DNA of 64,000 nucleotides from NCBI GenBank assembly GCA_044224315.1, contig JBGAKR010000003.1, positions 62,001 to 126,000 on the forward strand, written 5' to 3'. The DNA is from JAGXTF01 sp044224315. Its GTDB lineage: Bacteria > Bacteroidota > Bacteroidia > NS11-12g > UBA955. The stretch's first letter is position 1, and every line of letters starts with the position of its first letter. The notes beneath the pieces were generated by a model, which saw only the letters and a program-made list of their open reading frames with translations, had not been told where the DNA came from and searched no databases. The position numbers were made by a program, and so were the translations under genes. Below, one piece after another: positions 26,616 through 35,345 of the stretch.

Positions 26616-27110
26616 ATGCCTTTGAAACCTGAATTTGAGAAACGTGCGCTGGAGGCCATTCAATCGGCAAATAGTTATGTCATACCCAAAAAAATGGCAG
26701 TATTGGGCCATCAAATGCAATCCAATTTCGAGGATATTATCCTTACCGAGGAGGATAAAAATGCATTGTTTGAATTTATAAGTAACCGAATTCAGGATTG
26801 GCCTGAAGAAGCGCGCATCATACCGGAAGATTGGGTATTTATCCATTTTGAAGATTCATACCAGGATTTTGGAGTTGGGGGTGATTATTATGAAAGCAAA
26901 TGGACTGGCATTCGTACCGATCAGTTTTTACTTAATTTGGGTAAAAAAGTAATTGTTCATAGCCCCGAAATAGTAAAGCTTTTGGAAATAGATGAGCATC
27001 TTGAAAAACTGGCCGATTTGGTTGCCAATTCAACAATTGAAGAAATTGAGTTTCAAGCCGAAGTGCCTTCCTATTTGCAATACAAAATAGGGGCCGCACT
27101 CAATCATTGA
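26616..27110 (+). CDS. Conserved protein of unknown function
   Basis: 164-residue soluble, acidic protein, no signal peptide. Aromatic-rich centre DWVFIHFEDSYQDFGVGGDY suggests a ligand or protein-binding surface; helices flank it. No family recognised. Four bp after the S41 gene, so probably in one transcript; its stop is 11 bp from the convergent T9SS gene. Confidence 0.6.
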   Translation: MPLKPEFEKRALEAIQSANSYVIPKKMAVLGHQMQSNFEDIILTEEDKNALFEFISNRIQDWPEEARIIPEDWVFIHFEDSYQDFGVGGDYYESKWTGIRTDQFLLNLGKKVIVHSPEIVKLLEIDEHLEKLADLVANSTIEEIEFQAEVPSYLQYKIGAALNH

Positions 27111-27120
27111 TTGAATGTAC

Positions 27121-29196
27121 TTATAAAACAACCACCCGTTTTACCCATTTGTTTTTGGCAATGGTAATTGTAAAATAATACAGTCCGGGAGTATAATCGG
27201 CGAGATTTATTTTTTGAATATTTTCACCCGCACCAATTTTTTCGCTGAATTGCCCCATGATTTTGCCATTCTGATTGTGAATTTTCAAATTGAAACTGCC
27301 ACTCTCTGGTGCAATAATTCTCAATGTTATACTGTGTTCATTGCCCTGCACCGGATTTGGAAAAAGTTGTATTTGAATGGGATTTACTTCAGCAATAGGA
27401 TCTTGTTTTGGATTTTTTATCGGTGGATTGGGTTGGTACAACTGGCTCGAATCGTATTTAACCGAAGCCAGTGTATCTAAATATTGGTTTTTTACAGGCT
27501 TAATTCCAATTGCTATAGGATTGGGAGTTAAACCAGAATCAACCTGTTTTGTTTTATTGCGCAATGGCTGGTTTGAACCCAGGGTTATAAATGCATCGGT
27601 AAATTCCCAGCGCACCAGGTCTGGGTTGGTTGCGGGTTTATTTCGAGAGGCCCATTCAAGCGGACCTTTTATGTCGGCTTTAAGGTTTCCAAACTCACTG
27701 GGGTGCCCAATAGTACCTGCTAACATCAATTGATTGCGGCTGGTAAATTGTATGTGACAAAATGCATCATAATTTTTTGCTATGTTGCGTCTTCCGGTTT
27801 CTTCCACCCAATTTAACTTGCCCTCGCTGTTATAGGATACCAATATCATACTATTTTGGTGAGAATTTAATTTTACTGAATCCCCAATTGCTCCGCAAAC
27901 AGTTGTCGACCACCAATAATGCGCAGTAATGTATGGTTGGTTGTTTTTGTCGAGCTTTAAATCCATGGGTTTATCCTCATCTGCGCCGGCTATTTTGGCA
28001 ACCCACAGCGGTTGATAAAGCGCATCGGTTTTTACCAAGTAAACATCATTGCGCCTGCTAATAAAAACCTTGTCGCCAATCTGGGTTTTAGAGTGAATAC
28101 CCATACCATAGTTTACATTGGGCGTTATCAGGCTGTAGATTGCTCCCTGTGAGTCGGTAATTCGTTTGCTGATTCTGAAATCTTTCAATGCGGTATAGGC
28201 CTCAGTAACTTTAGTAATATTTCCATTTTTATCTAAAACTATATCCTCGTATACCAGGGCATTTTTTGCCGGAAATTTGTAAATCTTTCCGCTGGTATTC
28301 CATACCTTAAATTCACCCGAACGGCATATTCCTATAGTAACGATTCCGGAGTCGGTAACCCTGAAATTATAGGCATTGAAATCGCCTCCGTAATTGATCC
28401 ATTCTTCATTGCCATCTGGGCTGTATTTGAGTAAGATATAAGTGAAATTATAAACATATCCTTGCTTTGAGAAGGGACCTGCCACTAGTGTGTAATCGTT
28501 AAATGAAATGGAATTGGAGGTGCAATATGCTTTTACATAAATATTGTTTTTTGCATCTGTTTCTATCTGGTTTGCATAGCTGTTTGCATTGCATAAACCC
28601 ACCTTAGACCACAGTAAATTGCCATGGGTATCGTATTTGGCCAAAAAATAGTTGAGGGCACCTCCGGGCGTTTGATAATCTGCAAACCTAGCTGCCTGCA
28701 AGGTTTGCGGTTTTCCATTTCTCGATTTCAGCTCTATGGTACCCCTGAAATTGCCCCCTACAATAATATGGTTGTCCAGGTCGCAATGGACAGTCCAGGC
28801 GTGGATATCGGAGCTGCCTCCATTGCCAACCTCCCATAATAAGCGGCCAAGGGTATCGTATTTTGCTAAAAAATAGCGAGAGCAAGAAATATGCCTGTTG
28901 CCAGTATCGCCTTTCACTACGGTTGATTTACCACCCGATGAGGTAAAAACTGCGTCGGCCCGGTTTTCATGAACACCGGTTACAATAAGTTCATCATTAA
29001 TGTTCATACAAGATGCGGTAATGGATTCGCAGAGTTCGCCTTCAATCTTTTGCAACCATTGCCACTGGGGGCGTTCGGCTGGTTGTGCCGATGCCAAAAA
29101 TGGGAACAGAACCAATAGGGTAAGCAGATGTTTCAAGCCTGCAAAATAAGCGGTTTGGGTAAAACTCGAGGTATAATATTTGGCCATACTGGCCAT
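27121..29196 (-). CDS. T9SS-secreted propeller-like (SBBP-type) protein
   Basis: 691 residues with an N-terminal signal segment (HLLTLLVLFPFLASAQ). The body carries SBBP-like repeats of the form FLAKYDTxGxLLW (for example YFLAKYDTHGNLLWSKVG and ILLKYSPDGNEEWINYGG), which build beta-propellers. The last ~85 residues are a type-A T9SS sorting domain (QLFPNPVQGNEHSI to YTPGLYYFTITIAKNKWVKR). Expected location is the cell surface or medium. An ATG three codons downstream (29187) is an equal start choice. Confidence 0.85.
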   Translation of the reverse strand: MASMAKYYTSSFTQTAYFAGLKHLLTLLVLFPFLASAQPAERPQWQWLQKIEGELCESITASCMNINDELIVTGVHENRADAVFTSSGGKSTVVKGDTGNRHISCSRYFLAKYDTLGRLLWEVGNGGSSDIHAWTVHCDLDNHIIVGGNFRGTIELKSRNGKPQTLQAARFADYQTPGGALNYFLAKYDTHGNLLWSKVGLCNANSYANQIETDAKNNIYVKAYCTSNSISFNDYTLVAGPFSKQGYVYNFTYILLKYSPDGNEEWINYGGDFNAYNFRVTDSGIVTIGICRSGEFKVWNTSGKIYKFPAKNALVYEDIVLDKNGNITKVTEAYTALKDFRISKRITDSQGAIYSLITPNVNYGMGIHSKTQIGDKVFISRRNDVYLVKTDALYQPLWVAKIAGADEDKPMDLKLDKNNQPYITAHYWWSTTVCGAIGDSVKLNSHQNSMILVSYNSEGKLNWVEETGRRNIAKNYDAFCHIQFTSRNQLMLAGTIGHPSEFGNLKADIKGPLEWASRNKPATNPDLVRWEFTDAFITLGSNQPLRNKTKQVDSGLTPNPIAIGIKPVKNQYLDTLASVKYDSSQLYQPNPPIKNPKQDPIAEVNPIQIQLFPNPVQGNEHSITLRIIAPESGSFNLKIHNQNGKIMGQFSEKIGAGENIQKINLADYTPGLYYFTITIAKNKWVKRVVVL

Positions 29197-29245
29197 TCAT
29201 ACGCTTAAGGGTGAAAAGGTAAATGGGGGTAGGAAGGAGGCGGTC

Positions 29246-29280
29246 AATGCAAAATGTAAAATGCAAAATGTAGAATTAAC
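29246..29280. repeat. Third heptamer array (AATGYAA/AATGTAG)
   Basis: Four 7-bp units, AATGCAA, AATGTAA, AATGCAA and AATGTAG, plus a decayed AATTAAC. The sequence after it (CAGCC, later TTTCCATG) resembles that after the 19449 array. It is in the 470-bp gap 29197-29666, which has no convincing gene. Confidence 0.8.
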
Positions 29281-29449
29281 AGCCTTATAGCCATATGAGA
29301 TGCGGTTATTACATTGTTTCCATGAGGTGATTTACAAATTTTTAAAATTAACAGCTTTTTGTTTCAATATATTTAGTCATGTAGGAACTTGATATGTGTA
29401 AACCATAATCCAAATCTTTAAGAATAACAATGATGCGCAACGAAAAATA

Positions 29450-29508
29450 GTCCTGTAGGGACGATATTTCAGTAAAAAAGTAAGAAAAGTATAAAATCCC
29501 ATAGGGAT
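29450..29508. repeat. Pair of 13-bp hairpin motifs of the TCCC-TA-GGGA type
   Basis: GTCCTGTAGGGAC at 29450-29462 and ATCCCATAGGGAT at 29496-29508, each a 5-bp stem with a 3-nt loop, 46 bp apart. Resembles the small dispersed ATCCCxTAGGGAT repeats I recall from other Bacteroidota genomes. Confidence 0.6.
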
Positions 29509-29639
29509 GAAACAGAGGAGCAAAGTTCCATCCGCCACATTTTCAATGTGCTGAGCCACGCGTTAATAGCTCAAGCTGCCAATTTAGAATGCTAAATATA
29601 ACACATATTCAGTCTCCTGTGGTTTTGAATGAAATGGTT

Positions 29640-29647
29640 TATCTTTG
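29640..29647 (+). promoter_or_regulatory. -7 box TATCTTTG
   Basis: Exact TAnnTTTG 19 nt before the ATG at 29667; no convincing -33 TTG at 19 bp. Confidence 0.45.
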
Positions 29648-29666
29648 AATCATAAGTCGCCAATTT

Positions 29667-30395
29667 ATGGGAAATGTACTTTTGCGGATTTTGATTTTAT
29701 TAATTCTCTGTCAGCATCCGGAAGATGCAATCTCTCAATCAAAATCTCGATGTTATTTAAATACAAAGATTAAATTTGGTAATGATTTTTCCGGGTTTAT
29801 TCGTGAGGCAAATTATTTTATTTATGGAGTAGGTTTGAATTTTGATGCAGGTTCTCAAATAAATTCTGTAAATATATATCGCGGATGGGATTTTGATGGA
29901 ATGGAATCAACGACAGAAATCCGTTTTCAAAGAGACTTCCAAGGTCATAAATATTACTACTTTGCATTTAATTGGTTTGCTGATAGTGCAAACATTTTGA
30001 AAAATCATTTGCAAAACGTAGAATTTCAAAATGATACACTTATTTTTATTTATAACTTGAAACCTAATGACACATTCATTGAGAAATCTTCTTTTTACCG
30101 TGTCTTTCGGCCAAAGGACAATCGGTGCGGTTCGCCAGTATCCCGCATTATCGGTTTTTATTATCATGCAATGGACACAATTCAGATTAATCGCAATTGT
30201 TTGATTTACAACGACAGCATCTATAAAAATATTGAACTGAGAGATACGACAGCGAATGATTCAGGAATAAAATTGTTCTACTCGTTTAATTTATCAGAAC
30301 GGCATTTTCTTGTATACCGCGATAAAACTGATAACTGGCAACTTATGCAAATTGCTCCTTCCAAAGAAAAGTTTTTGCGCAAGCCAAATGACTAA
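29667..30395 (+). CDS. Exported protein of unknown function
   Basis: 242 residues with a signal peptide (about residues 1-22, ending AIS). The rest is rich in aromatic and charged residues and predicted beta strands; no domain recognised. Base composition is visibly AT-richer than the neighbours, and it is flanked by repeat-rich sequence on both sides (heptamers at 29246 and 30410), hinting at an insertion. A -7 box precedes it. Confidence 0.6.
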   Translation: MGNVLLRILILLILCQHPEDAISQSKSRCYLNTKIKFGNDFSGFIREANYFIYGVGLNFDAGSQINSVNIYRGWDFDGMESTTEIRFQRDFQGHKYYYFAFNWFADSANILKNHLQNVEFQNDTLIFIYNLKPNDTFIEKSSFYRVFRPKDNRCGSPVSRIIGFYYHAMDTIQINRNCLIYNDSIYKNIELRDTTANDSGIKLFYSFNLSERHFLVYRDKTDNWQLMQIAPSKEKFLRKPND

Positions 30396-30409
30396 AATTC
30401 AAGAAAAAT

Positions 30410-30444
30410 AACTCTTAACTTCCAACTTCTAACTCCTAACTAAA
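30410..30444. repeat. Different heptamer array (AACTYCT type)
   Basis: Five 7-bp units: AACTCTT, AACTTCC, AACTTCT, AACTCCT, AACTAAA. Same period as the AATGTAA arrays but a different unit; it abuts the pirin operator. Confidence 0.8.
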
Positions 30445-30471
30445 ATATATTTGTTTGAACAAATATATTTT
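30442..30471. promoter_or_regulatory. Perfect 14-bp-arm palindrome over the -33 element of the pirin promoter
   Basis: Arms AAAATATATTTGTT (30442-30455) and AACAAATATATTTT (30458-30471) around TG. It covers the -33 TTG, so a bound protein would control RNA polymerase access. Confidence 0.7.
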
Positions 30472-30484
30472 TATACTAACTTTG
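30455..30484 (+). promoter_or_regulatory. Pirin promoter: TTG-N19-TAACTTTG
   Basis: -33 TTG at 30455-30457, 19-bp spacer, exact -7 TAACTTTG at 30477-30484, 4 nt before the ATG at 30489. Full consensus. Confidence 0.7.
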
Positions 30485-30488
30485 TAAT

Positions 30489-31628
30489 ATGACTCAACCC
30501 GAACCACGCAGAAGTTTTCTTGGAAAAATAGGTGCCGGTATTGCCGCGGCTATTGCCATCCCTTTAGCCACGCTGGCTCGCAATCAAAAAAATGAAGATA
30601 TGATAAACGAAGAACTGGTAATAAAAAACACCAAAGCCCTGGGTTTTGTGTGGGAAACGCAGGATCCTTTTCTGTTTTGTGTGCACCATGAGGATTATTT
30701 CCCCAAGGGGAATGAAGAAATGGGCCCAGATAAAAGTCTTTTGCAAGGCCGACACATGGGCGATGATTTTATCATTAAAGATGGATTCAGAATGTACCAT
30801 GGAAAAACGGTACCGGGTTTTCCGGGCCATCCACACCGGGGTTTTGAAACCATAACCGTAGTGCGTCAAGGTCTTGTAGACCATGCCGACAGTATGGGTG
30901 CCGCAGGCCGTTATGGCGATGGGGATGTGCAATGGATGACTGCAGGCAAAGGTGTACAACACAGCGAAATGTTTCCGCTGGTGCATGCCGATAAGGAAAA
31001 TACCATGGAGTTATTCCAAATCTGGCTCAATCTGCCCAAAAAGAATAAAATGGTAGACCCGCACTTTAAAATGCTTTGGGGTGATACCATCCCCAAATAT
31101 ACTTTTACCGATACCAATGCTAAAAAAACCGAGGTGGAAGTAATTGCAGGTAAATTGGCCGATAAAACGGCACCAACTCCCCCTCCAAATTCATGGGCTG
31201 CAGATGCTACCAATGAGGTGGCCATTTATAATATTAAACTCGATGCAGGTGCATCTTATACGCTGCCCAAAGCCTCAGCTGGAATTAATCGTACCCTCTA
31301 TTTTTATGTGGGTGAAAAAATCAAACTGGCAGGAACCGAAATTCAAAAATATACTTCTGCGGATGTTCACTCCGATAAGGATATTCTAATTGAAAATGGA
31401 GATCACGAATCGCGCATATTGGTATTACAGGGCAAACCCATTGCCGAGCCTGTAATTCAATATGGTCCGTTTGTAATGAATACCAAAGAAGAAATCATGC
31501 AAGCCTTTGATGATTACCACAATACACAATTTGGGGGATGGCCATGGCCTAAAACCGATCAGGTGCACGATCGCAGCAAGGGTAGATTTGCCAAACATGC
31601 CGATGGCACTTTGGAAGAAAAGCAATAA
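30489..31628 (+). CDS. Pirin-family protein with Tat-like signal
   Basis: 379 residues. Pirins are bicupins with an Fe site; some are quercetinases. The metal ligands are all present: His114 and His116 in HPHRGFET, His158 and Glu160 in GVQHSE, with spacing like human pirin (56, 58, 101, 103). The N-terminus PRRSFLGKIGAGIAAAIAI looks like a twin-arginine signal (RR-x-F-L), so the protein may be exported folded with its metal; ordinary pirins are cytoplasmic. It is also longer than the usual ~230-300. Strong promoter with palindromic operator upstream. Confidence 0.88.
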   Translation: MTQPEPRRSFLGKIGAGIAAAIAIPLATLARNQKNEDMINEELVIKNTKALGFVWETQDPFLFCVHHEDYFPKGNEEMGPDKSLLQGRHMGDDFIIKDGFRMYHGKTVPGFPGHPHRGFETITVVRQGLVDHADSMGAAGRYGDGDVQWMTAGKGVQHSEMFPLVHADKENTMELFQIWLNLPKKNKMVDPHFKMLWGDTIPKYTFTDTNAKKTEVEVIAGKLADKTAPTPPPNSWAADATNEVAIYNIKLDAGASYTLPKASAGINRTLYFYVGEKIKLAGTEIQKYTSADVHSDKDILIENGDHESRILVLQGKPIAEPVIQYGPFVMNTKEEIMQAFDDYHNTQFGGWPWPKTDQVHDRSKGRFAKHADGTLEEKQ

Positions 31629-31632
31629 TTTA

Positions 31633-34035
31633 TTACTTTAAAATTACCAGTTTTTGGGTTAAAATTCCTGTAGCTGTTTTGGCTTTAACAGTGTAGCATC
31701 CGTTTGCCATAGGAGGCAATTTTATTAGAGTTTCAAAAGCTCCTTCCTGCATGTTTTTTTCAAAAATCACAGAACCATTCATTGCAAAAATGGCTAAATG
31801 ATACATGTAAAATGGGGCACTGCTAATTTGCAAATATCCATCCTGAAGAGGGTTGGGGTAAATTTTCAATTGAAAACCATCCACACTTCCCGGGATTGTA
31901 TTTTCAATTACGGTTGTTGTAGCAATATTGGTGGCCACAGCCTTTTGATAGTCGAAATAAATAAATGCCTGATTGTTGATTTTTGTGCCTGCTTTCAACC
32001 CTTTTTGCAAACCCGAAGTAAATGAAATATATCCGCTGCTTCCGGTATCGCCGGCTACACTTTTGGGGGCAAGCATTATATTGTTAAAACTCCAAACCAA
32101 GGCGTGATCGCGAACTTTATATGTAACCTGATAATTGTTTTTATGGCTGTAATCTGTGATTTGAATATACTGCAAGGGTGTAAAATCAGCAATGGTATCT
32201 ACCACATGTATATTTACAGCACTGTCATTTCCCAGATTTTGAAATTGGATATGATAATCCAATCGATTGTCAGCCTTTGTTATTTGCGGTTTGTTACTGT
32301 TCTTGGCATTTGGGTCCAGGGCCGAAACTACATCCTGTATCAGCATGCATTGACTTCGGTTCAGGGGTTGTGTTTTAGAAATTGCCGTAGCCTTGAAGTT
32401 GAGCCGGTCTCCGGTGTGGAATGCTACGGGATCAACCCTAAATTGAAATGAAATTATCGTATCCGCATTTATGATCCAGCTCACTGTAGAATCATTGCTT
32501 TCAGATTTTTCCAGGCTAGATCTGAATTCGGCCAGTCCTTTGGTGTATCGCAATTTTAGTTGCAAAGGGTAATGCATTTTTGCCGCCTTGCAAATCAATT
32601 TATAATTGCTTTGAAAACCATGCCTGGCCTTGTACCCATTTGCCGATGAAATTTCAATTTGAATGGGCATGCCAGGTATTAATTCCAATGGATAATCCAG
32701 TTTTAGGATGCTATCATTAAAGGGTGTTTGCACATTGAAATTCAAATTTTTACAACCTGATGTATGTTTCGAATCTGGGTATATTTGCACATTTACCAGG
32801 GTGTTTTTGTCCAATACCAATGCATAGTTTCCATTGTTATCTGTGCTGGTAAATCCTTTATTTAAATCATCATAAACCAAAATATTCGGCAATAATTTAT
32901 CACCATTATCTAAAATACAGTTCTGATTTATATCTTCATAAACCTTGCCTTTTACCAGCACTTTTCCCGGAAAAATACGGGCCACATACTCCATATTTTC
33001 ACCAAAAAATCGGGTAAAATTTCCCGAAATGGAAAGCGATTTACCCAGTGAATTTACGAAGCAGGGTAATTCATCAGTTAAATTAATATCTGCGGCTGTT
33101 ACCAGTGTTTTCCACTGATTGCCATCCCAGGCAATTACCCGGTCGGTTATACCACCCGGGGTTTTAAATATTCCGCTTAAAACCAACAATCCATTGTAAT
33201 TTGCAGTATTAAAAACCGAAAAGTTATTGTAATTCCAATTACCTGCAGCTGCTTTCCACGCCCCATTATTACGCACAAAAATCTGTGAATTAGTTATAGC
33301 CACAAGTTGATTATTCCAATTCCCTAGTTTGTAAATATTTTCGCCATTTGGGGGTGAAATAGCATTCCAGTTCCCGTTTGTATAGGCCGCCAATCGGGGA
33401 CAGGTTACACCCTCAATCTTTGCAAAGGTTCCACTTGCAAATAGGGTATCATTGATTACTTGCTGATCTTTAACAATCCCATTTTCGACCTGAATGGATT
33501 TCCAAATATCATTCTCAAGCCTTAAAAATCGGGTACAAGGCAAGTTATTGGCCTTATTAAATAAACCATTCACAAATAACTGTCCCTGAAAAGAATTGGA
33601 TTTATCGATAGAAATGGATTGGTGAATTACAAAATCCGAAGCTATTCCACCTCCCACAGATTCCCATTTGTTACTGCGCCACCGGGCTACTCCCGTAAAA
33701 CCCTTGTTAAATTGCGTAAATGATCCCAATAAATAAATTTCTCCATTGTGCAATCCAATGGAAAATTGATTTTCATTATCATAGAATACGGGTTGCACAT
33801 CGATAGCAGGGTAGCTAACCCAAAATAATCCATTCCATTGTTTAACAAAAATTTTGCCGGTATTAGAGCCTATTCCTACTTTAATATGCGCTGTGAGCAA
33901 AGTGTTTTTCCCGTCACTCCAGCTTGCAACAGGAGCCATTCCGGGTGTTTCATCAAACGGCAAAACCCCGGTTTGTGCGCCAAGTATCCGGGGTAAAATT
34001 GATATCAAATAAATGAGAATGATTTTGTATTTCAT
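31633..34035 (-). CDS. Large T9SS-secreted protein with SdrD-like and DUF11/DUF7619-like domains
   Basis: 800 residues. Signal peptide ends RILGAQ. Residues ~20-360 are WNG/W-rich repeats of propeller type (VKQWNGLFWVSYP, VARWRSNKWESVGGG). Around 365-430 is an SdrD-B-like beta-sandwich (GKVYEDINQNCILDNGDKLL). Around 585-715 is the conserved segment with LDYHIQFQNLGNDSAVNIHV and AFIYFDYQKAV. The end is a type-A T9SS sorting domain (LKIYPNPLQDGYLQI). Third gene of the ECF sigma operon, starting inside the stop of the previous gene (ATGA). Likely the surface cargo controlled by the sigma factor. Confidence 0.85.
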   Translation of the reverse strand: MKYKIILIYLISILPRILGAQTGVLPFDETPGMAPVASWSDGKNTLLTAHIKVGIGSNTGKIFVKQWNGLFWVSYPAIDVQPVFYDNENQFSIGLHNGEIYLLGSFTQFNKGFTGVARWRSNKWESVGGGIASDFVIHQSISIDKSNSFQGQLFVNGLFNKANNLPCTRFLRLENDIWKSIQVENGIVKDQQVINDTLFASGTFAKIEGVTCPRLAAYTNGNWNAISPPNGENIYKLGNWNNQLVAITNSQIFVRNNGAWKAAAGNWNYNNFSVFNTANYNGLLVLSGIFKTPGGITDRVIAWDGNQWKTLVTAADINLTDELPCFVNSLGKSLSISGNFTRFFGENMEYVARIFPGKVLVKGKVYEDINQNCILDNGDKLLPNILVYDDLNKGFTSTDNNGNYALVLDKNTLVNVQIYPDSKHTSGCKNLNFNVQTPFNDSILKLDYPLELIPGMPIQIEISSANGYKARHGFQSNYKLICKAAKMHYPLQLKLRYTKGLAEFRSSLEKSESNDSTVSWIINADTIISFQFRVDPVAFHTGDRLNFKATAISKTQPLNRSQCMLIQDVVSALDPNAKNSNKPQITKADNRLDYHIQFQNLGNDSAVNIHVVDTIADFTPLQYIQITDYSHKNNYQVTYKVRDHALVWSFNNIMLAPKSVAGDTGSSGYISFTSGLQKGLKAGTKINNQAFIYFDYQKAVATNIATTTVIENTIPGSVDGFQLKIYPNPLQDGYLQISSAPFYMYHLAIFAMNGSVIFEKNMQEGAFETLIKLPPMANGCYTVKAKTATGILTQKLVILK

Positions 34036-35345
34036 TTATTCATATAGTATTTAAGATTAAAATACAAACCCCAGTTGTTGAATTGACTGGTATACAGAGA
34101 TTGTAACTGCTTGAAACCAGCATTATGTCTATAGTAAGGTGTTAAACTCAAACTCATATTTGAGGAAGTTTTGTATTCAAGCGGAAGGCCCAACTCCCAG
34201 GAAAAAGTATAGGATTTATAATTTCCATTTTGCATTTGTTCCTGCCTGTCCAAATATACCGAATTTGGCATTACACCACCCAATTGATAGAGCAATTGGT
34301 TTACCATTCCTGTGCGCAAGGAATAGCTGGTTTTAGGTTTTTGTATTAAGGTATACTGGGCATACAAAGGAATTTCTAAAAAGGTATAATGTTGGTTTGC
34401 ATTAAACTGCATGCGTGTTGGTGCGCTTTGGTTGTAACCAATTATTTTGCTATTGATATCGATAATTGGAACTTCGGAATATTCATAATCAAAATCAGCA
34501 GTGTTTTTTAACTGGCTCATGCCAATTCCTGCCATTCCACTCCAGCGATTTTTTTGAATTCCCCCGCTCAATTGCCAGCTAGTGCCAGCCCTGCCTGTCT
34601 CAAACTGATTCAAAATCCGGGTATAATTTTTATGAATAAAGGCCGCACCTAAAGGCGTAGTTTTAAAATTAGGATTGTTAAAATTAGGCCCGATTTGAAT
34701 CTGTACAAAACTGCAATTTTTATCAGGGGGTGTAGGTTTCAAGTCCCGAGGCTCCCGCTCAGCAGCCGCATTTTGCAACCATGCAGGCAGGGCTATCGTT
34801 AATAGTTTTAAACCCTGCCATTTTACAAATGAAATTTGAGGTTCCGGATTTTCATGGTTTTCCTCAATTGCCCCGCCTGGCGACTGAATTTGTGGATTCA
34901 TTTGATTGGCTGAGTCGGTTAATGCGTTTTCACCTGCAGTGTGGGTTGCAATGGTCTCAATTTGCTTGAATGCTTGCTTAGAAGTCGTATTTTTCTTATT
35001 TGTGCTGGCAGCGTGTGAATAAGATTTTGGCGCGGAAATTTGGAATTCACTACTGGATTTGTCCGGCATATGGATATCATTCGGATTCTGAGTTTCCCGC
35101 TTTTTGTGACTTTCAGAAGCCAATGAATCAGCAGAGATAGAATGTTTGTAACCCAAATTGCACCAACCAATAAATAGGATTAAAATAGGTATAATGGTGG
35201 CCAGCGAAATGTATATTATCCGTTTTTTCTTTTTGCGGTTGCGGTAATTTTCAAAGCCATTCCAGTCGATACCAGGGGCATCTGCACTGGCTTGGGCCAT
35301 GGCTTTTTGCAGAAATTCGTCGATATGATGCTTGTTTTCCTGCAT
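34032..35345 (-). CDS. Trans-envelope protein: anti-sigma-like N-terminus, one TM helix, outer-membrane barrel
   Basis: 437 residues in three parts. Residues 1-42: charged cytoplasmic segment (DEFLQKAMAQASADAPGIDW, then YRNRKKKK). Residues ~43-63: one hydrophobic helix (IIYISLATIIPILILFIGW). Residues ~65-210: low-complexity Ser/Asn/Pro linker. Residues ~215-437: alternating beta strands of an OMP_b-brl type barrel (GPNFNNPNFK, YTFLEIPLYAQYTL, NNWGLYFNLKYYMNK). Its start overlaps the sigma stop (TAATG). Layout suggests a protein spanning both membranes that could sequester the sigma factor; anti-sigma activity is inference. Confidence 0.72.
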   Translation of the reverse strand: MQENKHHIDEFLQKAMAQASADAPGIDWNGFENYRNRKKKKRIIYISLATIIPILILFIGWCNLGYKHSISADSLASESHKKRETQNPNDIHMPDKSSSEFQISAPKSYSHAASTNKKNTTSKQAFKQIETIATHTAGENALTDSANQMNPQIQSPGGAIEENHENPEPQISFVKWQGLKLLTIALPAWLQNAAAEREPRDLKPTPPDKNCSFVQIQIGPNFNNPNFKTTPLGAAFIHKNYTRILNQFETGRAGTSWQLSGGIQKNRWSGMAGIGMSQLKNTADFDYEYSEVPIIDINSKIIGYNQSAPTRMQFNANQHYTFLEIPLYAQYTLIQKPKTSYSLRTGMVNQLLYQLGGVMPNSVYLDRQEQMQNGNYKSYTFSWELGLPLEYKTSSNMSLSLTPYYRHNAGFKQLQSLYTSQFNNWGLYFNLKYYMNK

